From VFMC01 sp031400715 (GTDB taxonomy: Bacteria > Actinomycetota > Acidimicrobiia > Acidimicrobiales > Ilumatobacteraceae): DNA of 64,000 bases. Position 1 is the stretch's first letter, and the number at the start of each line of letters is the position of its first letter. Below, one piece after another: positions 25,059 to 34,459 of this stretch. The notes beneath the pieces are model-generated. The model made no database searches. It saw only the letters and a program-made list of their open reading frames with translations, and had not been told where the DNA came from. The DNA is taken from positions 17,292-81,291 of the forward strand of contig JANNQK010000260.1 in assembly GCA_031400715.1 (NCBI GenBank), read 5' to 3'. A program made the position numbers and the translations under genes.

Positions 25059-28000
25059 TCAGGTCAGGCGCAGGGTGACGATCTCGAAGGGGCGCAGCGT
25101 GATCGACACGAAGCCATCGGCGACATCGATGGCTTCGAGCGATTCCTCGAGCGCGTTGCATCGCACGGCAGAGCGCACGGGGGCCGCCAACCGGACCGAC
25201 ACCTGTCGACGATCACCACAGGCCTCGTACAGCCGCACGATCAGATCGCCGCCGCCGTCGTCGGCCCGCTTCACGGCGCTCAACTGCACCCCGGGTTCGT
25301 CGATCTCCACCACGGGATCCGGCCACCGGTCTGGTCGGCCGCGGACGAACCGCACCGGCAGGTTCAGCAGTTCCGCCTCGTGCAGCACCTCGTGCAGCCC
25401 TGCACCGTGCGACAGGATCGAGATCGTCACCCGGTGCCGGCCCTGATCGGCATCGGGGTCGGGATAGCGCGCGGCACGCAGCAACGACACCCTCACTCCA
25501 CCATCGAACAACCCATGTCCGTAGCGTCCGTCGTTCAGCACCGCGACTCCGAACTCGGGTTCGGCGAGATCGACGAATCGGTGTGCGCACACCTCGAACT
25601 TGGCGGCATCCCAGGGGCTGCTCGGGTGCGTCGGTCGGCGCACGTAGCCGAACTGGATGTCGCACACGGCCTCAGTGGCCCGGACATCGAGGGGCACCAT
25701 CAACGACAGCAACTGCTCGCTCTCGTGCCAGTCGATGTCGAACTCCAGATCGAGGCGAGCGCTGAGCGCGCGCAGCGTGTAGACCACGGTCATCGTCGAC
25801 GCTGTGCCTACGCTGCGTCGGACCTGCAGCCGAGCACGCAGCGGTGATCGCTCGAGCCAGGTGATCTCGCTGTCTCCGGCGACGGGTGCGCCGAGACCGG
25901 TGGTCCACGACTCGACGTCCCAGGCGTCGTACTCCACCGGGTGATCGGGTGCCAGTTCGAGGGTGATCGATCGGCGCGACGGCACCAACTCGCGCCCACG
26001 AGCCATGTCGATGATGGATGAGATCGACCCATCGAGATCCCACGACACGGCCAGCTGCCCGTTGGCCATCGATCGTTCGGTGGTGATCACCTCGGGGACA
26101 TCCTCGAACCCGATCATCCCCCGGTCGAGCGGGATGAAGCCACTGCCCGGAACCTGAACGATCAGCGGTGAGCCATCCGGCGCCGAAACGACCTCGGTGC
26201 GCTGATGAGTTGCTGCATTTGCAACAGCCCATTCATCACCGACGACTCTCACCGCTCCCTCCGCTCCCATCAGTCCCATTCGGACGAACGCTTCCTCGAT
26301 CAGCTCCTCCAAGCGTGCGGCGATGCGAGCGTGCTCGCGTTCGGCGTCGTCGTGCACCCACGCGATCGAAGAGCCCGGAATGATGTCGTGGAACTGCTGG
26401 AGCAGCACGTCGTTCCACAGCACGCGCACTTCTTCGGCGACGGCGGGCGGCACGGCTCCACCGGCGGCCCACCACAGCTCGGCCTCGCGCAGCAGACGTT
26501 CGCACCGTCGATTGCCGACCTTGGTCTCGATCTGGCTCGTCAGCGTGCCGCGATGCATCTCGAAGTACAGCTCGCCGCTCCACACCGGTGCTGTGGCTCC
26601 CCCGGCGAGCTCGGCCTCGACGCGATCGAAGAACTCGTCGCTCGTGCCCAGGCTCAGTCTCGGCGCGCCGTCGAGGTCGTTCATCCGATGCGCACGTTGC
26701 ACCATCTCGCGGGTGGGTCCGCCGCCACCGTTGCCGTGGCCGTACGGCATGAGCGCCCAGTCGCTCCAGCCATGCTCGCGGAAGTTCCGCTCGCTGAAGG
26801 CCATCTCCTCGCCGGTCACCTCGGCGTTGTACGTGTCGACCGGCGGGAAGTGGGTGAGCACGCGCGTGCCATCGATGCCTTCCCACCAGAAGGTGTTGTG
26901 CGGGAAGCGGTTCTGCTTGTTCCAGCTGAGCTTCTGGGTGACGAACCGATGGCATCCGGCAGCCGCGTACACCTGCGGCATGCTCGCCGGATACCCGAAC
27001 ACGTCCGGGATCCACACCTCCTTGCAACGGAGCCCGAACCGGCTCTCGAAGTAGCGCTGGCCGTGGACCAGTTGACGCACGAGGCTCTCTCCGCTCGGCA
27101 GGTTCATGTCGGCCTCGACCCACATCCCGCCCACGGGCACGAACTGTCCGGAGGCCACCTTCTCGGTGATGCGTGCGAACAGCGACGGGTAGCGCTCCTC
27201 CATCCAGGCGTACTGCACGGCTTGGCTGCACGCGAAGCGGTAGTCGGGGTCGTCGTCCATCAGTCGAACGGCCGAGGCAAAGGTGCGCGCACACTTGCGC
27301 ACCGTCTCGCGCACCGGCCACAACCATGCCGTGTCGATGTGTGCGTGGCCCACACCGATCACACGCATCGAGCTCGCTCGCGCACGCAGGTCGAGCGCAG
27401 GTCTGAGCAGCGTGCGCGCCCGATGCGCCGTGCCGATGACGTCGGCCATGTCGATCACGTCGAACGCATCCTCCAACTGGCGCAGCAGACGCTGGCGCCG
27501 CGAGTCATCGAGCGGCAAGCCCTTCATCACGCCGACGAGCACCTCGACGTCGAGGCACAGGTGGTACACGTCGTGGTCGAGGACGGCCAGGTCGGCCTTG
27601 GTCACGCGGTACAGGGGCGCGGTGCCCGCAGTATCGAGCGACCCGAGCGGCGACGGCCGGAACGACTGCGGCATCGAGGGATTCGATGCGGCCTCCACCA
27701 AGAACCAGAACGGGCCGGCACCCAGTTCGGGGAGCGGTACCCCTGTGCGCCGCGGGTGCACACCCTGTAGCGGGCGGCCGTCGAGCCACACCAGTCCTTC
27801 TGCCTGGAACCCCGGGCCTCTCATCCCCCACCCGAGGTCGACCACGGCCTCCAGTCCGTCACCCGTCCAGCCCTCGGGGACCTCACCGCTGAGCCGGAAC
27901 CAGGTCGTCCCCCACGGTCTCCCCCATGCCTCACCGATCGCGAATGGCCGGAACTCCTGGCCGACGGCTTCGTCGTACGACACTGGTTCGCCCGGCACAT

Positions 28001-28109
28001 CCCACGCCTCGATCGTCAGGGCCAGCCGCCGGCGATACATGTGCGGCAACACCCGCTGCCACAGCTCGCGCTCGATCCGCTTCTCCACCAACACCCGGTT
28101 GTCATGCAC
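25059..28109 (-). CDS. GH38 alpha-mannosidase
   Basis: A 1016-residue glycoside hydrolase. The GH38 catalytic landmarks are GHAHIDTAWLWPVRET (zinc ligands H255/H257 region and D259) and VWIPDVFGYPASMPQ (nucleophile D369). The downstream domains (helical bundle, then beta sandwich from about 640) fit the family's length. No signal peptide is visible, so it acts in the cytoplasm, probably on alpha-mannosides imported or released from glycans. TAGTCT lies 10 bases before ATG 28109, giving a near-leaderless start. Confidence 0.92.
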   Translation of the reverse strand: MHDNRVLVEKRIERELWQRVLPHMYRRRLALTIEAWDVPGEPVSYDEAVGQEFRPFAIGEAWGRPWGTTWFRLSGEVPEGWTGDGLEAVVDLGWGMRGPGFQAEGLVWLDGRPLQGVHPRRTGVPLPELGAGPFWFLVEAASNPSMPQSFRPSPLGSLDTAGTAPLYRVTKADLAVLDHDVYHLCLDVEVLVGVMKGLPLDDSRRQRLLRQLEDAFDVIDMADVIGTAHRARTLLRPALDLRARASSMRVIGVGHAHIDTAWLWPVRETVRKCARTFASAVRLMDDDPDYRFACSQAVQYAWMEERYPSLFARITEKVASGQFVPVGGMWVEADMNLPSGESLVRQLVHGQRYFESRFGLRCKEVWIPDVFGYPASMPQVYAAAGCHRFVTQKLSWNKQNRFPHNTFWWEGIDGTRVLTHFPPVDTYNAEVTGEEMAFSERNFREHGWSDWALMPYGHGNGGGGPTREMVQRAHRMNDLDGAPRLSLGTSDEFFDRVEAELAGGATAPVWSGELYFEMHRGTLTSQIETKVGNRRCERLLREAELWWAAGGAVPPAVAEEVRVLWNDVLLQQFHDIIPGSSIAWVHDDAEREHARIAARLEELIEEAFVRMGLMGAEGAVRVVGDEWAVANAATHQRTEVVSAPDGSPLIVQVPGSGFIPLDRGMIGFEDVPEVITTERSMANGQLAVSWDLDGSISSIIDMARGRELVPSRRSITLELAPDHPVEYDAWDVESWTTGLGAPVAGDSEITWLERSPLRARLQVRRSVGTASTMTVVYTLRALSARLDLEFDIDWHESEQLLSLMVPLDVRATEAVCDIQFGYVRRPTHPSSPWDAAKFEVCAHRFVDLAEPEFGVAVLNDGRYGHGLFDGGVRVSLLRAARYPDPDADQGRHRVTISILSHGAGLHEVLHEAELLNLPVRFVRGRPDRWPDPVVEIDEPGVQLSAVKRADDGGGDLIVRLYEACGDRRQVSVRLAAPVRSAVRCNALEESLEAIDVADGFVSITLRPFEIVTLRLT

Positions 28110-28129
28110 GTGGCGAGACTACGACCGCA

Positions 28130-28174
28130 CGCGATGAGAGATGAGTGCGCCACCGGCACTCATCTCTCATCGCG
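28130..28174. terminator. perfect 19-bp stem-loop between the second giant PKD gene and the mannosidase gene
   Basis: Positions 28130-28148 and 28156-28174 are perfect reverse complements over 19 bp, with a 7-base loop. The stem carries the repeated element GATGAGAGATGAG. It lies downstream of the giant PKD gene and upstream of the mannosidase promoter on the minus strand. No T tract follows in the minus direction, so it is a terminator or RNA-stabilising hairpin rather than a textbook intrinsic terminator. Confidence 0.55.
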
Positions 28175-28233
28175 TTTCGTTGAACTGGGTGGCGGCCGGG
28201 GTTGCCTGGTTGCCTGGGTTGCCGGCGGCAGGC

Positions 28234-31200
28234 CTAGGCGGTGGGGCCCGCCCACAAGTCGTCGAACAGGCCGACCACCGGGGCGTTGGTGGCCGCACTC
28301 GACAGGTAGGTGACGAAGCCGACGCCGCCGCTCGCCTGCAGCGCTGCCGTGGCATCGGTCGTCGTGAGCTGCCACGCGGCCGGCTCGACCGTGCCGACCT
28401 TCCACACCTTCACGCGCAGTGTGGTGGGTGCGGTGCCCGTGACCTGGAACCGCACCTGGAGCCGATCACCGACGGCGTAAGTGAGGCCAGGAACCGTGAG
28501 GTTCACGAGATCGGTCTCGGTGCCCGAGACCCGCGTCACGAAGATCTGCACGCCTCCGGTGGTGAGCAGGCGGACCTTGGCGCGGTAGTCGGACGTGCCG
28601 ACCCGTCGGCCGACGACCGAGGTGAAGATGGCACCGCCCGTCGCCGCCTTGTCGGCCCCGACGGTTGCCCGCACCTCGGTGTCCGTGGACGTTCCGGCGA
28701 GGAACGACGACACGCCTTGGCCGGCACCGGCCATCCGCAGTTGTGCCCGGCCTCCCGAGACGGCGAAGTTCGTCGCCGCGCCGGCCAGCGTCCACGCACC
28801 TCCGAGATCGGCGGTGCCGAGCCCGTTGCCGACCGTGCGCTCGAAGGCGTCGGTGGCGAACGGTTGCGGACCGACCGGGATGGCCGGCACGACGACCGAC
28901 TGGCTGCTGGTGCCGGTGGCGCCGACGTTGTCGGTGACGACCAGTGTGACCGTGTACGTGCCTGCGGTGGCATAGGTGCGGCTGGCGGTGACACCCGTTG
29001 CCGTTCCTCCGTCACCGAAGTCCCATGCGTACGAGGCGATCGTGCCATCCGGATCGGACGATGCCGAACCGTTCACCGCGACGGCGAGCGGTGATGGCGT
29101 GGCCGTGAACGATGCCGTGGGCGAACCGTTGGGCGGGATGTCCGGCACGACGACCGACTGCGTGGTGGTGTTCGTCGCACCCTGGTTGTCGGTCACGGTC
29201 AAGGTGACGGTGTAGGTGCCGGCAGCGGCATAGGTGCGAGTGGCCGTGACAGCTGTTGCGGTGCCACCGTCACCGAAGTCCCATGCGTACGAGACGATCG
29301 AGCCATCCGGATCGGACGACGCCGAACCGTTCACCGCGACGGCCAGCGGCGTCGGGCTGGCAGTGAACGCCGCGACCGGCGGCTGGTTCACGGGCACCGC
29401 AGGCACGACCACCTGTTGGGTGGTCGTGCCGGTGGCACCGTCGTCATCGGTGACGGTGAGCCGCACCGTGTAGGTACCCGCGGTGGCGTACGTGCCCGTG
29501 GCGGTGACCCCCGAGCCGAGGGTGCCGTTCCCGAAGTCCCAGGCGTACGAGACGATCGTGCCGTCGACATCGGTGGATGCCGAACCATCGACCGCCACCG
29601 ACAACGGCGTCGGTGTGGCTGTGAACGATGCAACCGGCGCCTGGTTCGGGACGGTGCCCGTGGAGCCGATCGCATGGTTCTGAGCGATCTCGGCAGCGGT
29701 GAGCGCCCGCGGATACACGGCTGGCTCGTCGATCGTGCCGTTGAAGTAGTCGCTCGACGGCCGGTTGGGCCATCCGTTCAGGTTGTCGCCGCCCACTCGC
29801 CACACGCCGGTGTAGGCGCCGGCCATCGGCACGCCAGGAAGCGATCCGACCTCGACTCCGTCGATGTACAACCGCATCGTGCCGCCGCCGAAGGTGCCGA
29901 CGGCGTGATGCCACTGACCGTTGTTCAGCCCTGGGCCCGACGTGACCACCTTGGCACCGTTGTACGACACACCGAAGCGCACGCGGCCGTCGTTGCCCAT
30001 GTACAGGTGTCGGTCGTACGACGACGAGTTGCCCGTCGCCGAGTTGCCGAAGCCGATGATCTTGCCGCCCGTGGCGGCGCTGGTACGGAACCACGCCTCG
30101 ACCGAGAACTGCTGGCGCGCCACCCGTGCCGGCGACGACGCCGCGAACTGCGAGGACGAACCGTTGAAGGTGACCGCCGTGTTGGCGTCGCCCGGCACCA
30201 CCCCGGCCACGTTGCGCGTGACCGACCCGTTGATCGTCAGGTTGTCGGTCGTGGCCATGTCGAGCGATGCGCCGCTCGGCTCGCCGAGCCGCCAGTAGTC
30301 GAGCGGTCGATCGGCCAGGATGGTGCTCGCGTACGGCGATGGGTTCGAGCCGGACACCGTGACCGAGACCCAATCGCTCGGTGCCTCATTGCCGAATGCG
30401 TCGAACGCCTTCACCCGGTACTGCACCGTCGAGCCGGGGGTGAGACCCGTGTCGGTGAAGCCGTAGGTCGGCATCGCATACCACCGCGAGGACCCCGTGG
30501 TGGTGTGGACGAGCGTGCCGTCGTTGTTGCGGTACACCCGGTAGGTGAAGTTCTCGTTGTCGCGGTCCCAGTTGCCGGTCCAGGTGATGCGCGCCGTACC
30601 CGGCTCGACCGAGACCACCCGTGGCAGCCAGTTCGACAGGAACAGGCGAGGGATGGTCTTGTTCGGAGCGATGCTCGGCAGCGCGAAGCGCACCAGGCCC
30701 TGCTGGGGTGAGTCGTTCACGTTGCGGAACTCGCCACCCATCACGACGTACTGGTCGTTGCCGGCGACGTTCCACGGCCCCTGGTTCTGGCCCGTGAACG
30801 TGCCGGTATCGAGTGCGGGGAAGAAGTTGAGCAAGGTGGGCGCAGGGTTGCCCTCGAAGTTGAAGTAGCCGTACGGATCACGCGCCAGGGTGCCCGTCGC
30901 CGCACGGCTGAACGCGATGCCGCGCATGAACGTCCATGGGTTGGTGCGCTGGTATGCCTCGGGCATGCCACCGCACTCGTGCGAGTGACCGACGTTGTAC
31001 ACGGCGTTGCCACCGACGTACACCGAGTGCGTGTCGCCGTGGCAGTCGGCCAGCCAGTTGATCGTGCCGCCGTTCCACGAAGCGGAGAACACACCTTCGA
31101 AGTTGCCGGTGCCGCCGAACCAGAACCCGGCACCGAACAGATCGTTGCCGTTGGTGACGAGCGCCGTGATGCCGGCGGTGTTCCCGGCGTTGCGGACCGT

Positions 31201-32058
31201 GGCGTTGATCGCCATGGGCAACGACGCGCCGGTGACGGCATCGACCATGCCGAGGCCGAACCCCGGGTTGTTCCCTCCGTTGAGCGCCGTGAACTGACCG
31301 CCGACCGCGACCTTCGTTCCGTCGGGCGACATCGCCATCGCCTTCACCAGGCCACCGGTTGCCTGCGGCGCCCAGTCGAGCAGCGCTCCGTTAGCTGCGT
31401 TGAACGCCGCGAGCTGACCGCGGGCAACGCTGCCGACGGCATTGAAGTTGCCACCGACGTAGACGGGTGACCCGCTGGGGTGGATCGCGATCGCATGCAC
31501 GTTGTAGGCGACGGAGGGGAAGAACGGCACCAGGGTTCCCGTCGCCACATCGAAAGCCGCGAGGCGCGAACGGGAGATGCCGTTGATCGTGGTGAAGTCA
31601 CCACCGACGTAGAGACGGGTGCCGTCCGGCGATGCGACGACCGTGCGGACCTGGGCGTTGAACGATGGCGCGAAGGTGGTGATCAGGTTTCCGGTGGTGA
31701 GGTCGTACGCGAGGAAGTTGGAGCGCGGCGTCTGGTTCACCCCGACCGCAGCTCCGGCGGGCCGGGCGTTCGTGAAACGCCCACCGACGTAGACCGTGTT
31801 GCCGATCACGGCCTGGGACCATGCGACACCGTCGATCTGCACGGTCGGCAGGGCATCGGCCGACACGGTGAGCGGCGTGGCCGGGTCGGCGGGGTTGGCC
31901 GGCGCGGAGTCGGCGTGGCTGGTGATGACGACACCGGTGATCGCGACCGCCGAGAGCATCAGCCCCGTGATCGTGGAGAAGGCTCCGATGCGGCGCGCGC
32001 GAGGCGCCGGTGCACATCGCTCGTCATGCGAGTTCTGGATCGGTCGGTTCGGTGTCAC
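28234..32058 (-). CDS. giant secreted propeller/LamG/three-PKD protein, paralogue of the 7210-10596 protein
   Basis: A 1274-residue exported protein from GTG 32058 (GGAG 8 bases upstream). A signal anchor at about 23-50 is followed by the same start of the mature protein as its paralogue (PTVQIDGVAWSQAV). A DUF5122-like propeller, an FN3-like domain, a LamG domain and then three PKD domains (each with an SYAWDFG core and ending in QSVVVP or QQVVVP) come next. The C-terminal DAFERTVGNGLGTADLGG domain is shared with the paralogue. It differs from the paralogue mainly by three PKD domains instead of one and by lacking the TTTVAP linker. The product is extracellular, probably a surface or matrix protein. 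Confidence 0.85.
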   Translation of the reverse strand: MTPNRPIQNSHDERCAPAPRARRIGAFSTITGLMLSAVAITGVVITSHADSAPANPADPATPLTVSADALPTVQIDGVAWSQAVIGNTVYVGGRFTNARPAGAAVGVNQTPRSNFLAYDLTTGNLITTFAPSFNAQVRTVVASPDGTRLYVGGDFTTINGISRSRLAAFDVATGTLVPFFPSVAYNVHAIAIHPSGSPVYVGGNFNAVGSVARGQLAAFNAANGALLDWAPQATGGLVKAMAMSPDGTKVAVGGQFTALNGGNNPGFGLGMVDAVTGASLPMAINATVRNAGNTAGITALVTNGNDLFGAGFWFGGTGNFEGVFSASWNGGTINWLADCHGDTHSVYVGGNAVYNVGHSHECGGMPEAYQRTNPWTFMRGIAFSRAATGTLARDPYGYFNFEGNPAPTLLNFFPALDTGTFTGQNQGPWNVAGNDQYVVMGGEFRNVNDSPQQGLVRFALPSIAPNKTIPRLFLSNWLPRVVSVEPGTARITWTGNWDRDNENFTYRVYRNNDGTLVHTTTGSSRWYAMPTYGFTDTGLTPGSTVQYRVKAFDAFGNEAPSDWVSVTVSGSNPSPYASTILADRPLDYWRLGEPSGASLDMATTDNLTINGSVTRNVAGVVPGDANTAVTFNGSSSQFAASSPARVARQQFSVEAWFRTSAATGGKIIGFGNSATGNSSSYDRHLYMGNDGRVRFGVSYNGAKVVTSGPGLNNGQWHHAVGTFGGGTMRLYIDGVEVGSLPGVPMAGAYTGVWRVGGDNLNGWPNRPSSDYFNGTIDEPAVYPRALTAAEIAQNHAIGSTGTVPNQAPVASFTATPTPLSVAVDGSASTDVDGTIVSYAWDFGNGTLGSGVTATGTYATAGTYTVRLTVTDDDGATGTTTQQVVVPAVPVNQPPVAAFTASPTPLAVAVNGSASSDPDGSIVSYAWDFGDGGTATAVTATRTYAAAGTYTVTLTVTDNQGATNTTTQSVVVPDIPPNGSPTASFTATPSPLAVAVNGSASSDPDGTIASYAWDFGDGGTATGVTASRTYATAGTYTVTLVVTDNVGATGTSSQSVVVPAIPVGPQPFATDAFERTVGNGLGTADLGGAWTLAGAATNFAVSGGRAQLRMAGAGQGVSSFLAGTSTDTEVRATVGADKAATGGAIFTSVVGRRVGTSDYRAKVRLLTTGGVQIFVTRVSGTETDLVNLTVPGLTYAVGDRLQVRFQVTGTAPTTLRVKVWKVGTVEPAAWQLTTTDATAALQASGGVGFVTYLSSAATNAPVVGLFDDLWAGPTA

Positions 32059-32245
32059 TGCAATCACTCCGCCCTCGGTGAGATCAGGATGGCGACGTCG
32101 GACGTGCCCGCGCGGTGCCGACACTGATTCTCTCAGCTCGCTGCCGTGCTTGCACCCCCGCACCAGGTCGCATGAGCCATCCGACCTACGTCATCCGACA
32201 CAGATCGTCACGCAATGCGGTCAGACGACCGGACTCCGTGGATGC

Positions 32246-32920
32246 TCAGGGAACGCTGGTGGTTCCGCCGGCGGCAGCGCACGACACCCTGACGACGCGC
32301 TGCTCGTCGAGGCTGTACACCGTGGTGGCCTCGGCCCCGAAACGATCGATCAGATCGGACAACCCCGAGGTGTCCTCGTCGCAGTCGCGCTCGACGATCT
32401 TGGCGCGATCGACGATCCAGCCGTTGGTCAACTGCATCCGATTGCCTTCGCGCAACCCGACGGGTGCCGGCAGCTCCACCAGATTGCGCGGCGAGAGCGG
32501 CACGATCGAGAACCACAGCACGGCTTCTCCCAAGAGGTCGGCCGCGACCGCGCACTGGGCCAGCTCCGCGAGCGCCGCGCATCGGTTCTCTCCCGGCGTT
32601 CCCGCCATCACGTTCATGTAGCGGAAGCCATCGACGCGGATCTGCAGGCTGCCGACCGTGCGGCCGTCGATGATGTCGAAGCCGGCATCGGCCTGAGCGA
32701 GAAAGACCATGCCGATCAGATCGATGTCGCGTTCGATCGGGCGGACGATCTCGCCAGCGCCAACGGCACTCTGCTCGCCCTCGTCGAGCGCGCCTTGCGC
32801 ACCTTGCGCACCTTGCGCACCTTGCGCACCGTCATCGCGGGTGACGGCGACCAGCGCGACGGTGAGCCCGCCGATCGCCAGCAACGACAACCAGAACCCG
32901 AGGGTGAAGAACTGCCGCAT
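32246..32920 (-). CDS. predicted membrane-anchored extracellular protein
   Basis: A 224-residue product with an N-terminal transmembrane or signal segment (FFTLGFWLSLLAIGGLTVALVAV, residues 4-26) and a Gly-Ala-Gln repeat encoded by a 9-bp tandem repeat (32794-32829). A C-terminal domain of about 160 residues contains four cysteines (CAALAELAQC, DCDEDTSG, VSCAAAGG). No family is recognised. TAGCCT lies 9 bases before ATG 32920. It is upstream of the giant PKD gene on the same strand. Confidence 0.6.
   Translation of the reverse strand: MRQFFTLGFWLSLLAIGGLTVALVAVTRDDGAQGAQGAQGAQGALDEGEQSAVGAGEIVRPIERDIDLIGMVFLAQADAGFDIIDGRTVGSLQIRVDGFRYMNVMAGTPGENRCAALAELAQCAVAADLLGEAVLWFSIVPLSPRNLVELPAPVGLREGNRMQLTNGWIVDRAKIVERDCDEDTSGLSDLIDRFGAEATTVYSLDEQRVVRVSCAAAGGTTSVP
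32794..32829. repeat. 9-bp tandem repeat, four copies, in coding sequence
   Basis: Four units of CTTGCGCAC. On the minus strand they encode the Gly-Ala-Gln repeat of the small extracellular protein. Confidence 0.9.
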
Positions 32921-32968
32921 CGGCGATCGAGGCTAGGCGGTGCGCCCTGTCACACGCGAGCAGCCCCC

Positions 32969-33003
32969 TCAGCCCGGGTTCAGCCCGGGTTCAGCCCGGG
33001 TTC
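32969..33003. repeat. 11-bp tandem repeat at the hemL 3' end
   Basis: Three units of TCAGCCCGGGT lie just downstream of hemL. A diverged copy supplies its stop codon (TCA at 33013-33015 on the plus strand). Confidence 0.8.
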
Positions 33004-33012
33004 GGCTGGGGT

Positions 33013-34392
33013 TCAGCCCCGGCCGCTCATCACCGCGGCCGCGGCGCGAGTGGCGGCTTCGCCGATCTGGTCGAGCACCTCGTCGGTGTGGGCCAGGCCG
33101 ACGAACAGCGCCTCGTAGGCGCCCGGCGCCAGCGCGACACCCTCGCGCAGCATCGCGTGGAAGAACGCCGCGTACAGCCCTTCGTCGGTGGTCTTGGCCT
33201 GCTCGAAGTTCGTCGGGGCGCGATTGCCCAACCCGTCGCCGAAGTACATGCCGACCAAGGTGCCCACCACCGGGAACTGGGCCGGCAAGCCTGATGCCGA
33301 GCAGGCATCGCGCAGGTTGGCCGACAGCTGTCGGGCGCGGGCGAGCAACTCCATGTACACGTCGCCGGTGAGTTCGCCGAGGGCAGCCCTGCCAGCAGCC
33401 GTGGCGAGCGGATTGCCGGCCAGCGTTCCGGCGTGGAACACCGAGCCGAGCGGCGACAACGTCTCCATGATGTCGCGCCGGCCGCCCACCGCTCCGATGG
33501 GGAGGCCGCCACCGATCACCTTGCCGAAGGTCGTCAGGTCGGCAGCGACGTCGTACTTCGCCTGCGCCCCGCCACGAGTGAGGCGGAAGCCGGTGATCAC
33601 CTCGTCGAACACGAGCAGTGCTCCGACCCGGTCGCACTCGGCGCGCAGTCCGTCGAGGAACCCGGGTGCCGGCGGGACGACGCCCATGTTCGCGGCCACG
33701 GGCTCGACGAACACGGCGGCGACCTGGTCGTCGAGCTCGGGAACCAGGTTGTACGGCACCACCAGCGTGTTCGCCACCGCGCTCGCCGGCACCCCCGCCG
33801 TTCCAGGTAGGCCGAGCGTGGCGACGCCGCTGCCGCCGGCGGCGAGCAACGCATCGGTGGCACCGTGGAAGTTGCCGTGGAAGATCACCAACCGGTCGCG
33901 ACCGGTGTAGCCGCGGGCGAGCCGCACTGCCGTCGAGGTCGCCTCGGTGCCACTGTTCATCAACCGAACCCGTTCGCAGCTCGGCACCCGATCGCGGATC
34001 GCCTCGGCGAGGAGCATCTCACCCGGGGTGGGAGCGCCGTACGAGGTACCGCTGCGCGCCGCCTGTGTGATCGCAGCCGTCACCGCCGGATGGGCGTGAC
34101 CGAGGATGATCGCTCCGTAGCTCTGCACGAGGTCGATGTATCGCGTGCCCTCCACGTCCCAGACGAACGGTCCCTCGGCGTGGGCCACGAGATATGGGGT
34201 GCCGCCGACCGCCTTGAAGGCACGGATGCTCGAGTTCACCCCGCCCGGGATGACATCGCACGATCGAGCGAACAGGGCCTCGTTGGTCATCGGGGTCACG
34301 ACGTGACCATCGATCTCGTCGATGCCATCGATCTCGTCGATCTCGGGGTCGATGTCGATCTCGGTGTCGATCTCGCTGTGCTGGTCGGTCAT
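33013..34392 (-). CDS. hemL: glutamate-1-semialdehyde 2,1-aminomutase
   Basis: Makes 5-aminolevulinate from glutamate-1-semialdehyde in the C5 haem pathway. From ATG 34392 it has 459 residues. The family core starts at MTNEALFARSCDVIPGGVNSSIRAF. The PLP lysine is in TFGKVIGGGLP, and the DEVITGFRL segment and NSGTEATSTAVRLAR cofactor loop are present. Homology begins at an internal ATG at 34290. The 34 residues before it are an acidic Ile-Asp-Glu repeat from a degenerate 6-9-bp repeat, which is unusual, so 34290 is a serious alternative start. It follows hemB by 67 bases. Confidence 0.92.
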   Translation of the reverse strand: MTDQHSEIDTEIDIDPEIDEIDGIDEIDGHVVTPMTNEALFARSCDVIPGGVNSSIRAFKAVGGTPYLVAHAEGPFVWDVEGTRYIDLVQSYGAIILGHAHPAVTAAITQAARSGTSYGAPTPGEMLLAEAIRDRVPSCERVRLMNSGTEATSTAVRLARGYTGRDRLVIFHGNFHGATDALLAAGGSGVATLGLPGTAGVPASAVANTLVVPYNLVPELDDQVAAVFVEPVAANMGVVPPAPGFLDGLRAECDRVGALLVFDEVITGFRLTRGGAQAKYDVAADLTTFGKVIGGGLPIGAVGGRRDIMETLSPLGSVFHAGTLAGNPLATAAGRAALGELTGDVYMELLARARQLSANLRDACSASGLPAQFPVVGTLVGMYFGDGLGNRAPTNFEQAKTTDEGLYAAFFHAMLREGVALAPGAYEALFVGLAHTDEVLDQIGEAATRAAAAVMSGRG

Positions 34393-34459
34393 GGTCGTGT
34401 CGTCTCGGGTCGCGTGTCGTTTCGGGGGCTGTTTCGGGGCCGGTCGGGGGAGGGACCGG

